Part shown: positions 1 through 8,945 of the stretch, one piece after another | Layout of the letters: every line of letters begins with the position of its first letter | Numbering within the stretch: position 1 is the first letter of the stretch | Assembly (NCBI GenBank): GCA_017471025.1 | Contig: JAFUWX010000038.1 | Location: 1 to 59,955 of the forward strand | Length of the DNA: 59,955 bases | Reading direction: 5' to 3' | Source: Bacteroidales bacterium | GTDB lineage: Bacteria; Bacteroidota; Bacteroidia; Bacteroidales; UBA932 | The notes under the pieces: model-generated | Databases searched by the model: none | Told to the model about the DNA's origin: nothing | Seen by the model: only the letters and a program-made list of their open reading frames with translations | Translations under genes and position numbers: made by a program

Positions 1-12
1 AAGCCCCAGGCG

Positions 13-381
13 CTATTTTAAGAAAACGAAGAAAACAGCCAGGATCAGGCAGATGAAGGCCGCGAAATGGTTCCATTGCAAGGCCTGCCCCCGGAAGACG
101 AACATGACGATGACCGTGAATACGGTCAGCGAGATAACCTCCTGAATCACTTTTAATTGCAGCAGGTTGAAAGGCCCGCCGTTCCCGATGAATCCGATCC
201 GGTTGGCCGGGACGGTAAGGCAATATTCGAAAAAGGCGATCCCCCAGGAGAACAGGATGATCAAGATGAGCGGCCAGCCGTCTGAAATCTTCATTTCCTG
301 CAGTTTCAGATGGCCATACCAGGCGAAGGTCATGAATACGTTGGACAATACCAACATCAGGATAGTTCCCAGTCCTTTCAT
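13..381 (-). CDS. DUF486 / DMT-superfamily small membrane protein
   Basis: This is a 122-residue hydrophobic protein with four predicted transmembrane helices (about residues 4-22, 36-54, 72-96 and 104-121). Its length, four-helix layout and motifs such as AWYGHLK near residue 20 and a Pro-Ala-Asn-Arg stretch near residue 60 match the DUF486 family of the drug/metabolite transporter superfamily. Members of this family are small inner-membrane proteins of unknown substrate. It is transcribed divergently from the nitroreductase gene, and a TATCTTTG -7 element lies just upstream on its own strand. The family call is firm; no substrate can be inferred. Confidence 0.85.
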   Translation of the reverse strand: MKGLGTILMLVLSNVFMTFAWYGHLKLQEMKISDGWPLILIILFSWGIAFFEYCLTVPANRIGFIGNGGPFNLLQLKVIQEVISLTVFTVIVMFVFRGQALQWNHFAAFICLILAVFFVFLK

Positions 382-400
382 GTCAAAGCATTTGAGCCTG

Positions 401-408
401 CAAAGATA
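401..408 (-). promoter_or_regulatory. -7 promoter element for the DUF486 gene
   Basis: Read on the - strand this is TATCTTTG, a perfect match to the Bacteroidetes -7 consensus TAnnTTTG, 20 bp before the start codon at 381. A TTG at the ideal -33 distance is not present, so this is a partial promoter. Confidence 0.5.
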
Positions 409-416
409 GAAAAAAC

Positions 417-446
417 TTGCAAAAAAATCGAAAAATGCTTACCTTG
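417..446 (+). promoter_or_regulatory. Promoter for the nitroreductase gene
   Basis: TTG at 417-419 is followed after 20 bp by TACCTTG at 440-446, close to the Bacteroidetes consensus TTG-N19/20-TAnnTTTG. It lies 37 bp before the chosen start at 484, which supports that start over longer in-frame extensions that would overlap the divergent gene. Confidence 0.5.
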
Positions 447-483
447 CAAAAACGAATTGTTTAACCGCATAATCTTTCCTGCG

Positions 484-1083
484 ATGAAAAAGAATCTTTT
501 CCACAGGCTCAGCGATATCAGCCGTATCCACCACAGGGCCGCCTTCCGCGACGTCCATCAGCGGATTACTCCGAAGTCTTCCTCTTTTCTGAAATTGGCC
601 GGCGAGCGTTATTCCTGCCGGGCTTTTACCGACCGGGCCGTGCCGGAAGAGGCCTTGGACCAGATTCTGGAGGCCGGGAAACTGGCCCCGACGGCCGTCG
701 ATAAGCAGCCGGTCCACATCTGGGCCGTACGCAGCCCCGAGGCCCTGGCCAAGCTGGGCGAGGCTACCCAGTATCTTTTCGGCGCGACGCTGGTCCTCGT
801 CGTCGGCTGCCAGCCGGATGAGGCGTGGGTACGCAAATATGACGGCAAGAACGGCGCCGAAGTCGATGCCGCCATCGTCGGGACCCACCTGATGCTGGAA
901 ATCGCCGATCTGGGTCTGGGAACGACCTGGGTAGGGTCATTCGATCCGGCCAAGGTCAAGGAGACCCTGAATATGGGCGACTATGAGCCCGTCGCATTGT
1001 TCCCGGTAGGCTATCCCGCCGGCGAACCTTCCCCGCGCCACAGCATCCGCAAGTCGCTCGACGAGCTGGTGACCCGGCTGTAG
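484..1083 (+). CDS. Nitroreductase-family protein
   Basis: This is a 199-residue flavin-dependent nitroreductase-like protein. The core begins near residue 38 with the typical RYSCRAFTDRAVPEE block (FMN-binding Arg residues and the first helix), followed by LEAGKLAPTAVDKQP, and ends with an FPVGYPAGEP block typical of the family. Members reduce nitro compounds, quinones or enones using NAD(P)H and FMN in the cytosol. The ATG at 484 was chosen because it follows a promoter-like element and because the upstream extension of the frame overlaps the divergent gene. The first 35 residues are an unusual basic N-terminal extension. The true substrate cannot be told from sequence. Confidence 0.85.
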   Translation: MKKNLFHRLSDISRIHHRAAFRDVHQRITPKSSSFLKLAGERYSCRAFTDRAVPEEALDQILEAGKLAPTAVDKQPVHIWAVRSPEALAKLGEATQYLFGATLVLVVGCQPDEAWVRKYDGKNGAEVDAAIVGTHLMLEIADLGLGTTWVGSFDPAKVKETLNMGDYEPVALFPVGYPAGEPSPRHSIRKSLDELVTRL

Positions 1084-1105
1084 CTTCTCGCGTCAGACAA
1101 GTTTC

Positions 1106-1225
1106 ATGGGGCTGGTCCAAAACTGATGGGCCGGCCCCATTCGTTCGTAGCCGCCTCGGCCTGAGCGGCAAAAGAACGCTCCCGACTTCGGGTCGGCCCC
1201 TTCGCGTGGGCCCGAACCGCGTTCT
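1106..1225. other. Structured GC-rich intergenic element
   Basis: This 248-bp gap holds several hairpins in a row. Arms at 1106-1118 and 1128-1140 pair imperfectly. GCCGC at 1150-1154 pairs with GCGGC at 1165-1169. AGAACGC at 1173-1179 pairs with GCGTTCT at 1219-1225 and encloses a CCGAC/GTCGG hairpin with a TTCGG loop. No T-run follows, so it is not a classical intrinsic terminator. No reading frame is convincing here. Confidence 0.45.
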
Positions 1226-1270
1226 ACGCGCATAGAAGCCATACTCCTAAAAATTAGTGATATAAAATGA

Positions 1271-1300
1271 TTCAACCATGAGAATTTTTTTGTAAATTTA
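1271..1300 (+). promoter_or_regulatory. Possible weak promoter for the GH13 gene
   Basis: TTC at 1271-1273, a 19-bp spacer and TAAATTTA at 1293-1300 resemble the Bacteroidetes promoter with one mismatch in each box. The surrounding A+T-rich patch, 30 bp before the GH13 start, supports a promoter here but the match is weak. Confidence 0.3.
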
Positions 1301-1331
1301 GGCCGATTTTCGAAAGAAAAAGACGTAGTAT

Positions 1332-2594
1332 ATGACCCGAAAACTGATAACCCTGCTGGCAACGGCCTTGCTGGCCCTTGCCTGTACGACAGAAAAAGCC
1401 CCGCATGCGGCGTGGACCTATGACGCCGTTCTGTATGAAGTCAATGTCCGCCAATTCTCCGAAGAAGGCGGTTTCCAGGCTGTAGAAGCCGCTTTGCCGC
1501 GGCTCAAGGAGCTGGGCGTCGATATCCTGTGGCTGATGCCGGTCTATCCCATCGGCGAAGCCGAGCGGAAGGGGAGCCTGGGCTCCTACTACGCCGTCAA
1601 GGACTATCAGGACGTCAATCCGCAGTTCGGCACGATGGCCGACTTCGAGAGCCTGCTCGCCGCTACCCATGCGCAGGGCATGAAGCTGATCCTGGACTGG
1701 GTGCCGAACCACACCGCTCCGGATCATCGCTGGATAACGGAACATCCTGATTATTATAAACTTGATTCGCTTGGCCGGCCCACTTTCGACGCCGACTGGA
1801 ACGATACCCGCACCCTGAATTATGCCAACCCGGCCGTACCCAAGGAAATGGACAAGGGCTTGCGTTTCTGGCTGAAAAAGGGCGTGGACGGCTTCCGCTG
1901 CGACATGGCCGGCATGGTGCCGACGACGTATTGGGAGTGGCAGATTCCCGCCATCCGCAAGGATTATCCGCAGTGCTTCTGGCTGGCTGAGGCGGAAGAT
2001 GCCGCCCTGTCCGACCCGGCGACGACCTTCGACGCCACCTATTCCTGGGAATTGCACCACCTGCTGAACGACGTGGCCCAGGGCAAGAAACCGGCGCAGG
2101 ATATCCGTGCCTATATCGAAAAAGACAAGACGAATACGCCTGCGACGGCCTTCCGGATGATGTTTACGACCAACCACGACGAGAACAGCTGGGCCGGAAC
2201 GGAATTCGAGCGGATGGGCCTGGCGAACCGCGTCATGGCCGTCCTTTGCTTCACCCTGCCCAAGGGCCTGCCCCTGATTTATACGGGACAGGAAATCGGC
2301 TGGGACCATCGCTTCCTGTTCTTCGAAAAGGACCCGGTGACGGATTGGACATCGAACACCTTTACCGCTTTCTATCAAGAACTTACGGCGCTTAAGCATG
2401 CCCATCCCGCCCTCGCGGCCGGCGAGCGGGGCGGTCAGGCCGAGTGGCTGGAGGGCTACCCGGAGGGTGTGCTGGCCTTCCGTCGCAGCAGCGGCGACGA
2501 TGCGGTGACCGTCATCGCCAACCTCACTCCGGATGCCCAGGCCCTGCCCGATGGACGGAGCCTTGAGCCGTGGGGCTATATTATTGAAAATTAA
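1332..2594 (+). CDS. GH13 alpha-amylase-family lipoprotein
   Basis: This is a 420-residue alpha-glucan-active enzyme of family GH13. The signal peptide ends in a lipobox with Cys18, so it is a lipoprotein, probably on the outer membrane. All four conserved GH13 regions are visible: DWVPNHT (122-128), GFRCD (187-191, with the nucleophile Asp191), an EAE stretch with the likely general acid Glu220, and TNHDEN (280-285, with the transition-state Asp283). At 420 residues it is compact, consisting of the TIM barrel and a short C-terminal beta domain. It is followed after 36 bp by the tandem fimbrillin/SusE-F lipoproteins, with no terminator between, so it probably heads that transcript. It would cut alpha-1,4 or alpha-1,6 glucans at the cell surface; exact specificity is not determined. 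Confidence 0.92.
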   Translation: MTRKLITLLATALLALACTTEKAPHAAWTYDAVLYEVNVRQFSEEGGFQAVEAALPRLKELGVDILWLMPVYPIGEAERKGSLGSYYAVKDYQDVNPQFGTMADFESLLAATHAQGMKLILDWVPNHTAPDHRWITEHPDYYKLDSLGRPTFDADWNDTRTLNYANPAVPKEMDKGLRFWLKKGVDGFRCDMAGMVPTTYWEWQIPAIRKDYPQCFWLAEAEDAALSDPATTFDATYSWELHHLLNDVAQGKKPAQDIRAYIEKDKTNTPATAFRMMFTTNHDENSWAGTEFERMGLANRVMAVLCFTLPKGLPLIYTGQEIGWDHRFLFFEKDPVTDWTSNTFTAFYQELTALKHAHPALAAGERGGQAEWLEGYPEGVLAFRRSSGDDAVTVIANLTPDAQALPDGRSLEPWGYIIEN

Positions 2595-2630
2595 TTATTT
2601 ATATAAGTTAAACTCAAAAAAACGAACACA

Positions 2631-3830
2631 ATGAAAAAAGTGATTTTTGCTGCGGCCATTGCCGCACTCGCGCTGGTCGGCTGCAACAAGGCCGAAGGCC
2701 CTGCCCAGACCGGGCTGCGTGAAGTGAAATTCTCCATGGAAAATTTCGCGACTTATACTGTGAAGGCGAATGCCATCACCGATGCCGAACCTGCCCAGGT
2801 AGGTATCTTTGCAGCAGACCTTGGCGCTGACAATATCGCCGCCACCGTCGGGGCCGGTACGCTGTCTCCCGCTACAAAGATTTATTGGGGTGCAGACCAG
2901 ACGGCAGCTTCCACGTTTGTCGCTTACTATCCGTATGCTGCCGGCCGCACGGTCGATGCCGCTGCATTCATCCCTCCGTACAATCAGAACAGCAACGAGG
3001 TGGATTTCAGCATGTACGACAACTTCCTCACGGCAGTGAAATCCGCCAGCCCGGCTGATGACAACGTTTCTTTTAAATTCACCCACCCGTTTGCCAAGCT
3101 CCGTCTGACGATTGACAACCAGTTGGGCGCCGATGTCGTGGACTATATCAAGATTTCCGGCGTTAAGCTCGCCTCGGCCATCGACATCAGCACCGGTACG
3201 ATTACGCTGGCTGCGGAAGCCACCGACCAGTATGCCCGCCCTGTCACGGCGAACGTCACCTATGAGCTCGTCCTTGTCCCTCAGACGGCTTCTCCTACGG
3301 TTGAGGTCCATACTGTTCAAGGCTCAGTCTATGTTTTCGCGATCAACAGCGCCTATACCTTCACGGCCGGTGCTGTGGGCGTAGCCACTCTCACGCTTAC
3401 CAATGCTTCTTCCGGTACGGCCGGCCTCACCGCTACCAATTTCGCACTCGACCTTACCGAAGCGGCCTGGACGGATGGTACTGCTGCTTCTTTTGCAGAC
3501 CCCGTTGCGACAGTCAGCGATAATTACTGGTATGTCATCGGCACGATCAACGGCTCTAACTGGGATATGGATTATCCGATGGTCATCCAGAGTGACGGTG
3601 CCTGGAAGATTACGCTTAACTATACCGAAGGCCAGGTCTTCAAGATCCGCCAGGCCAAGGCTTGGGACAACAATTATGGCCACAATGGAACGGCGACGCT
3701 TCCGCTTGGTGAGGATTATACCCCGACTAAGGGTGGGGAAGGCAATAACTTCCAGTTTGCTGCCACCGGTGTCTATGACATCTATTTCCATCCTTCCGAG
3801 CCGAAGATTTATGCTGCCGTTCACGAATAA
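2631..3830 (+). CDS. Fimbrillin-like / SusE-F fusion lipoprotein A (one module)
   Basis: This is a 399-residue lipoprotein with a signal peptide and lipobox LVGC (Cys18). Residues about 30-250 resemble the fimbrillin-like family (FimA/Mfa type, Pfam Mfa_like_1). They carry the family's features: a beta-rich core, a YYPYA segment and a HPFAKLRL stretch corresponding to the conserved H-x-L-x-K-L of fimbrillins. Residues about 295-399 form one SusE/SusF-type starch-binding module, starting at YWYVIGTINGSNWD and including the VFKIRQ strand. In known SusE/F proteins such modules bind starch at the cell surface. It is the first of five consecutive fusion genes. Domain calls are from recognition of family patterns; the fusion itself is seen directly. 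Confidence 0.8.
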   Translation: MKKVIFAAAIAALALVGCNKAEGPAQTGLREVKFSMENFATYTVKANAITDAEPAQVGIFAADLGADNIAATVGAGTLSPATKIYWGADQTAASTFVAYYPYAAGRTVDAAAFIPPYNQNSNEVDFSMYDNFLTAVKSASPADDNVSFKFTHPFAKLRLTIDNQLGADVVDYIKISGVKLASAIDISTGTITLAAEATDQYARPVTANVTYELVLVPQTASPTVEVHTVQGSVYVFAINSAYTFTAGAVGVATLTLTNASSGTAGLTATNFALDLTEAAWTDGTAASFADPVATVSDNYWYVIGTINGSNWDMDYPMVIQSDGAWKITLNYTEGQVFKIRQAKAWDNNYGHNGTATLPLGEDYTPTKGGEGNNFQFAATGVYDIYFHPSEPKIYAAVHE

Positions 3831-3851
3831 ACTATTATTTTGAAAGGAACC

Positions 3852-5087
3852 ATGAAAAAGATATTTGCAATCGCCCTCGGCGTACTCGCCCTGGCAGCCT
3901 GTAACCGCGAAGCTGCGCCGCAGCTCGCCCAGAAAGGCGACGTGGTGAAATTTACCACCCGGATGAACAATTATGTCGTCAAGGCAGGGGAGACCGCCCT
4001 GGAAGGCAAGACCGTCCAGATTATCGCCGGCACCCCGATCGAGGCCGTTTCCGCCGCCACCGTGGCCGGTGAGGCCCTGACCCTCACGACTCCTATGCAC
4101 TGGCTCAAGGACCAGACCGAAGCCACCACCTTCGCCGCCGTCTATCAGCGCGAAGGCGACACTCCGACGACCCTGTCCGTGCCCTATGCTATCGACAATG
4201 ACGACCTGGACTTCCATGGCAGCTATCTGACCGCCGTGGCCAAGGATGTCACCCCGGGCAATGAAGTCACCCTGAACTTCAAGCACCCCTTCGCCAAGCT
4301 GACCGTCAGCGTGACCAACAACCTCGAAGGCACCCCGGCCATCAGCGCCCTCACCTTCGACGGCCTGGTCATTGAAGGTACGATCGACCTGGCCGCCGAC
4401 GCCGTCGAGCTGACCGGCGACGCCACCACCGTGGCCCCTGTCGCCCAGAATGACGGCTCCTACCAGGCCATCCTCCTCCCGCAGACCGCCAAGCCCGTCC
4501 TGCGCATCACCGCCGGCGAGAAGAACTTCGCCTTCGCCCTGCCTGCCGCCGTGGCCTTCGAGGCCAACAAGGCTTACACCGTGGCCGTCGCCCTGACCGA
4601 GAGCACCCCTGTCATCGAGGATGGCGAAGAGGTCACCTTCGGCTTCACCGTAGCCGATTGGTCCGAGGCCGATGCTCCGCTCGCCTATGAAGATGTCACC
4701 GACGCATGGTATGTATCCGGTTGCGTCTATGCCGGCGCCACCGCTCCCGCAGCCGCCTGGGGTGAGGACATTCCGATGGTCAAGGGCACCGACGGCAAAT
4801 ACAGCGTCACCGTCACCTATGACGAGGCCCTCGCCGGCGAAGACGACTCCGCCAAGGGCTTCCTGGTCCACAAGGTCGGCTATACCGAGAAATACGGCGC
4901 ATGGGCCAATTCCCCGCGCGTGAACCTGTCCTGGGGCAGCTATGGCCTGACCGCTACGGACGGCGTCAACATCCTTCTCTGCACCGTCACCGGCGAGGCT
5001 CCGGACGATGTCTGGACCCCGTATGCCGGCACTGTGACCATCACCGTCAATCCGGCCGACGGCCAGATGACCTGGACCACTGAATAA
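3852..5087 (+). CDS. Fimbrillin-like / SusE-F fusion lipoprotein B (one module)
   Basis: This is a 411-residue lipoprotein. The start at 3852 was chosen over a TTG 12 bases upstream because an AAAGGA sequence precedes it and because the resulting N-terminus (MKKIFAIALG) matches the neighbouring paralogue exactly in style. Lipobox Cys17. Residues about 25-245 are a fimbrillin-like domain with the HPFAKLTV block. Residues about 270-411 form one SusE/F-like module starting at AWYVSGCVYAG, with an extended insertion. Its N-terminal domain is close to that of the next gene (shared ETALEGKTVQ segment). It lies 21 bp after gene A and 18 bp before gene C, consistent with co-transcription. Confidence 0.78.
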   Translation: MKKIFAIALGVLALAACNREAAPQLAQKGDVVKFTTRMNNYVVKAGETALEGKTVQIIAGTPIEAVSAATVAGEALTLTTPMHWLKDQTEATTFAAVYQREGDTPTTLSVPYAIDNDDLDFHGSYLTAVAKDVTPGNEVTLNFKHPFAKLTVSVTNNLEGTPAISALTFDGLVIEGTIDLAADAVELTGDATTVAPVAQNDGSYQAILLPQTAKPVLRITAGEKNFAFALPAAVAFEANKAYTVAVALTESTPVIEDGEEVTFGFTVADWSEADAPLAYEDVTDAWYVSGCVYAGATAPAAAWGEDIPMVKGTDGKYSVTVTYDEALAGEDDSAKGFLVHKVGYTEKYGAWANSPRVNLSWGSYGLTATDGVNILLCTVTGEAPDDVWTPYAGTVTITVNPADGQMTWTTE

Positions 5088-5105
5088 CCTATAACACGAA
5101 AAAGT

Positions 5106-6653
5106 ATGAAAAAGTTTTTTGCAATCGCATTGGGCGTCCTCGCTCTGGCATCCTGCGCCCGTGAGGCCGCTCCTGTCAAGGTGGAAGGCTCCCGCGAGGT
5201 GAAGTTTACCACCAACGTCAACACCTTCACCATGAAGGCGGGCGAAACCGCCCTCGAAGGCAAGACCGTCCAGGTGCTGGCCGGCTCTCCGCTCAACACC
5301 GGATCCGCCGCGACCGTGACCGGTACCACCCTGACCCTGACCAACAAGATGTATTGGCAGGACGGTCAGACCGCCAACACCACTTTCGTGGCTATCTATC
5401 CTGGTGAAAACCAGACGACTACCACCATTCCGAACTATCTCATCACCGACGATTTCGCCTACCATGCCAACTTCATGACCGCTACGGCCAAGGACGTGGC
5501 TCCGGAGACCACCGTCGCCCTGAACTTCAAGCACCCCTTCTCCAAGGTGGTCGTGAATGTGACCAACAACCTGACCGGCACCCCGGCCGTGACCGGTGTC
5601 GCGCTCGAAGGCGTTGTCATGAGCGCTGACCTCGACCTGGCCGCTGAGACCCTGACCCTGGGTAACGACAAGGTGAACGTGGGCGCAGCCGCGCAGGAAG
5701 ACGGCAGCTTTGCCGCCATCATCATGCCGCAGACCGTCCAGCCGGCCCTGGTCGTCACCGTCGGTGAGACCGCCTACCGCTTCGTCCTGGCCGAAGAATT
5801 CACCTTCGTCGCGAACAAGGCTTACACCGCCGCCGTCACCCTCGAAGACGGCACGACGCCCGTCGAAGAAGGTGGCGAGGTCGCTTTCAACGTGGACGTG
5901 ACCGACTGGGAGGATGCCTCCGAGGCCCTTCCGTACGTCGCCGAACAGGAGCAGCCGCTGCCTGTCACCGAGCTCTATCTGCTGGGTGAGGGCTGCGACG
6001 CAGGCTGGAGCATCGACGCCGCCCTGCCGCTGACCCAGGAAGGCAACGTGTTCTCCCTCACGACCAACCTGTATGCGAACAAGATTTTCCGCTTCCTGGC
6101 CCATAAGGAGTCGAATGCCTGGTTCCCCGCCGTCGTGAAGTCCAAAATCGATGGCAAGGCCGTCTATTGCGCCTCCCAGGAAGAATGGGATGCCAATTCC
6201 GCCGAGAATTATGACCACTTCACCGTGGCCGAAGACGGTGTGTATGACATCGCGGTGGATATCGCCGCCAAGACCGTCACGCTGACCCGCAAGGGCGACC
6301 TGCCGAAGGCCACCTGGTATGTCATCGGTGACGTCTATACGGATGACGAGACCGTTGTCGCATGGTCCACGGACTTCCCGATGACCGAGGTCGAGGGCGT
6401 CTGGACGATTACGATCAACGTCCGCAGCGAGTTCAAGCTCCGCGCCTACGCCGAGGGTACGGCCGACGCTGCCAAGTGGAACACCCAGCTGGGTATGTGG
6501 GCCTCCGACAGCAATACCTATATGGATGTAGCCAACACCTATGTCCTGGCCGATAATAGTACCGGCAAGGAGAACAAGAACATAGCTTTCGCCGAAGCCG
6601 GCCAGTACAAGCTCGAACTTAACGGCACCGAACTGGCTGCTACCAAACTCTAA
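5106..6653 (+). CDS. Fimbrillin-like / SusE-F fusion lipoprotein C (two modules)
   Basis: This is a 515-residue lipoprotein with lipobox Cys17 (ALASC). A fimbrillin-like domain spans about residues 25-250. Two SusE/F-type modules follow: one from TELYLLGEGCDAGW (about 288-400) and one from TWYVIGDVYT (about 402-515). The two-module C-terminal half, 5949-6653, is repeated without insertions or deletions in the next gene at 8229-8933, with only scattered substitutions. This points to recent duplication or gene conversion. It is predicted to sit on the outer membrane surface and bind alpha-glucan. No catalytic motif is seen. Confidence 0.8.
   Translation: MKKFFAIALGVLALASCAREAAPVKVEGSREVKFTTNVNTFTMKAGETALEGKTVQVLAGSPLNTGSAATVTGTTLTLTNKMYWQDGQTANTTFVAIYPGENQTTTTIPNYLITDDFAYHANFMTATAKDVAPETTVALNFKHPFSKVVVNVTNNLTGTPAVTGVALEGVVMSADLDLAAETLTLGNDKVNVGAAAQEDGSFAAIIMPQTVQPALVVTVGETAYRFVLAEEFTFVANKAYTAAVTLEDGTTPVEEGGEVAFNVDVTDWEDASEALPYVAEQEQPLPVTELYLLGEGCDAGWSIDAALPLTQEGNVFSLTTNLYANKIFRFLAHKESNAWFPAVVKSKIDGKAVYCASQEEWDANSAENYDHFTVAEDGVYDIAVDIAAKTVTLTRKGDLPKATWYVIGDVYTDDETVVAWSTDFPMTEVEGVWTITINVRSEFKLRAYAEGTADAAKWNTQLGMWASDSNTYMDVANTYVLADNSTGKENKNIAFAEAGQYKLELNGTELAATKL
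5949..6653 (+). repeat. Two-module coding repeat, copy 1
   Basis: This 705-bp block has the same length as, and is collinear with, 8229-8933 at an exact offset of 2280 bp. Differences are scattered single bases apart from the last about 30 bases, which diverge more. It encodes the last two SusE/F modules of gene C. Confidence 0.9.
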
Positions 6654-6665
6654 AATGCTTAGGTT

Positions 6666-8933
6666 ATGAAGAAAATATTTGCGATTTCGCTTGCCTTGCT
6701 CTCCCTCGCGACCGTTTCCTGCCGCCGCGGTGAGCTTGCGCCGCAGCGCCCGACGGACGCTGTCCAGTTCAGCGTAGCCATGAACACCTTCGACGTGAAG
6801 GCTACGGACAATGCTTTCGAGGCTGGTGATGCCGTCGGCATCTTCGCCGGCACGCCCATCGACGCCGCCAATGTGAAGGGCACCATTTCCGGGACGACCC
6901 TCACCCCTGAAACCGAAATCAAATGGGTGGAGAACCAGACGGCCAACACGAAGTTCGCGGCTTATCTGCCCTACGATGCCGCCCGCACTTCCGCGGCCTT
7001 CAACTTCGCCGTAAAGGCCGACCAGAGCGCCTATGCGGACTACCAGGCTTCCGACCTGCTGGCCTCCACCGTGACGGCCGCTCCGCGCACCACCGTGGCC
7101 TTTGCGATGAAGCATCAGCTGACCAAACTCATCGTCATCCCCACCTGTGAGGACGAAGCCGAGACGGTCACCGATGTCACCGTCCAGGAGCTCGTGACCG
7201 ATGCCTCCGTCGATCTGATGGCCGGAACGGTCGCAGCCGGTACCGCCAAGGGGACCGTCAAGGCCGGCGCCGCCGTGGAAGGCAATGGCGGACAGGGCTT
7301 TGCCGCAATCCTGGTTCCGCAGACCGTCCAGCTCAAGCTGACCGTCACGACCTCCGCCGGCCGCAGCGTCGAATACGCCCTGGCCGAGGCCAAGGCCCTC
7401 GCTTCCGGCAAGGCTTACAAGGCGGAAATCACCGTCAAGAAAGCCAGCGTGGAGCCCGGTCCTGAGACCCCCGTTGAATTCACGATCAGCATCATCGACT
7501 GGGAAGCCGGCGAAGACCTCAGCTTCGTCAACCCGGACGAAGAGGTCAACCCCAACGCCGGGAAGTGGTCTGTCATCGGCAAGCTGAACGGTACGGACTG
7601 GGACACCGACTTCTGGATGGAAGAGACCTCCGAAGGGGTCTGGGAAGTGGATATCACCTATGCCGAGGGCGACAGCTTCAAGCTCCGCCAGGATGGCAAA
7701 TGGTCCACGGAGACCGAGGCCCACGCCGAGGCCGGCATGCCGGCCGAAGCAGAGGGAACCGTTCCTGTCGATGGCACCGAATATGGGCTTTGGGGCACGG
7801 CCAACAAGGACATCACGCTCCCGGCCGCCGGCGAATACCACCTCAAGTTCGTCGTCGATGGTTATAAGTTCTATGTGACCTCCAACGCGGCCCCTGCCGG
7901 TCCCGAGGTGAACGAACTGTATCTGCTGGGCGAGGCGACCGACGCCGGTTGGAGCCTGGACGATATGCCTGCGCTGACCCGGTCCGGGAATACGTTCTCC
8001 ATCACTGCCAACCTCAAGGCGAACGCCAAGTTCCGCTTCCCCCTGCAGAAGGCGCCCAATACGTGGTGGCCTTGCCTGGTCCGGGGTGATACGGACGGTA
8101 CGGTCAAAATCGGTACCGGCGACGCCAACGATGCCGACCAGTTCACGGTGGCCGAGGACGGCTCCTACGAGATTGTCATCGACGTGGCGGCCATGACGAT
8201 CGCCATGACCCGTGTCGGCGACCGCGTGGAGCAGCCGCTGCCTGTCACCGAGCTCTATCTGCTGGGTGAGGGCTGCGACGCCGGCTGGAGCATCGACGCC
8301 GCCCTGCCGCTGACCCAGGAAGGCAACGTGTTCTCCCTCACGACCAACCTGTATGCGAACAAGATTTTCCGCTTCCTGGCCCAGAAGGAACCGAATGCCT
8401 GGTACCCTTCCGTCGTGAAGTCCAAAATCGATGGCAAGGCCGTCTATTGCGCCTCCCAGGAAGAATGGGATGCCAACTCCGCCGAGAATTATGACCACTT
8501 CACCGTGGCCGAAGACGGCGTGTATGACATCGCGGTGGATATCGTCGCCAAGACCGTCACGCTGACCCGCAGGGGCGACCTGCCGAAGGCCACCTGGTAT
8601 GTGATCGGCGACGTTTATACCGATGACGAGACCGTTGTCGCATGGTCCACGGACTTCCCGATGACCGAGGCCGAAGGTGTCTGGTCCATCACGATCAACG
8701 TCCGCAGCGAGTTCAAGCTCCGCGCCTACCCCGAAGGTACGGCCGACGATGCCAAGTGGAACACCCAGCTGGGCATGTGGGCTTCCGATACCAATACCTA
8801 CATGGATGTGGCTAATACCTATGTCCTGGCCGATAATAGTACCGGCAAGGAGAACAAGAACATAGCTTTCGCGGAAGCCGGTCAGTATAAACTCGAACTC
8901 AACGGTACTACCCTCTCGGCGACGAAACTGTAA
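6666..8933 (+). CDS. Fimbrillin-like / SusE-F fusion lipoprotein D (four modules)
   Basis: This is a 755-residue lipoprotein with lipobox Cys19 followed by two arginines. Residues about 30-260 give the clearest fimbrillin-like domain in the set: FEAGDAVGIFAGTPI near 55, a DQSAYADY segment near 120, then MKHQLTKLIV. Four SusE/F-type modules follow, from KWSVIGKLNG (about 300), NELYLLGEATDAGW (about 418), TELYLLGEGCDAGW (about 528) and TWYVIGDVYT (about 642). Module 2 is almost identical to module 2 of gene E. Modules 3 and 4 are almost identical to the pair in gene C. The gene therefore looks like a mosaic of neighbouring genes. It probably acts as a multivalent glycan-binding surface protein. 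Confidence 0.82.
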   Translation: MKKIFAISLALLSLATVSCRRGELAPQRPTDAVQFSVAMNTFDVKATDNAFEAGDAVGIFAGTPIDAANVKGTISGTTLTPETEIKWVENQTANTKFAAYLPYDAARTSAAFNFAVKADQSAYADYQASDLLASTVTAAPRTTVAFAMKHQLTKLIVIPTCEDEAETVTDVTVQELVTDASVDLMAGTVAAGTAKGTVKAGAAVEGNGGQGFAAILVPQTVQLKLTVTTSAGRSVEYALAEAKALASGKAYKAEITVKKASVEPGPETPVEFTISIIDWEAGEDLSFVNPDEEVNPNAGKWSVIGKLNGTDWDTDFWMEETSEGVWEVDITYAEGDSFKLRQDGKWSTETEAHAEAGMPAEAEGTVPVDGTEYGLWGTANKDITLPAAGEYHLKFVVDGYKFYVTSNAAPAGPEVNELYLLGEATDAGWSLDDMPALTRSGNTFSITANLKANAKFRFPLQKAPNTWWPCLVRGDTDGTVKIGTGDANDADQFTVAEDGSYEIVIDVAAMTIAMTRVGDRVEQPLPVTELYLLGEGCDAGWSIDAALPLTQEGNVFSLTTNLYANKIFRFLAQKEPNAWYPSVVKSKIDGKAVYCASQEEWDANSAENYDHFTVAEDGVYDIAVDIVAKTVTLTRRGDLPKATWYVIGDVYTDDETVVAWSTDFPMTEAEGVWSITINVRSEFKLRAYPEGTADDAKWNTQLGMWASDTNTYMDVANTYVLADNSTGKENKNIAFAEAGQYKLELNGTTLSATKL
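7917..8224 (+). repeat. Single-module coding repeat, copy 1
   Basis: This 308-bp block matches 10203-10510 at a constant offset of 2286 bp with about four base differences by eye. It encodes the second SusE/F module of gene D. Confidence 0.9.
8229..8933 (+). repeat. Two-module coding repeat, copy 2
   Basis: This is the second copy of the 705-bp block at 5949-6653. It encodes modules 3 and 4 of gene D. About 13 residues differ over 235, several of them in pairs close together. Confidence 0.9.
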
Positions 8934-8945
8934 GGAGCGCATTGT

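Noticed and set aside
3324-8942. A 1872-codon open frame on the - strand, antisense to the fusion genes
   Set aside because: It is exactly opposite well-supported lipoprotein genes. The sense genes rarely use TTA, CTA or TCA codons, so the antisense frame stays open by codon bias. Its own repeats are only the mirror of the module repeats.
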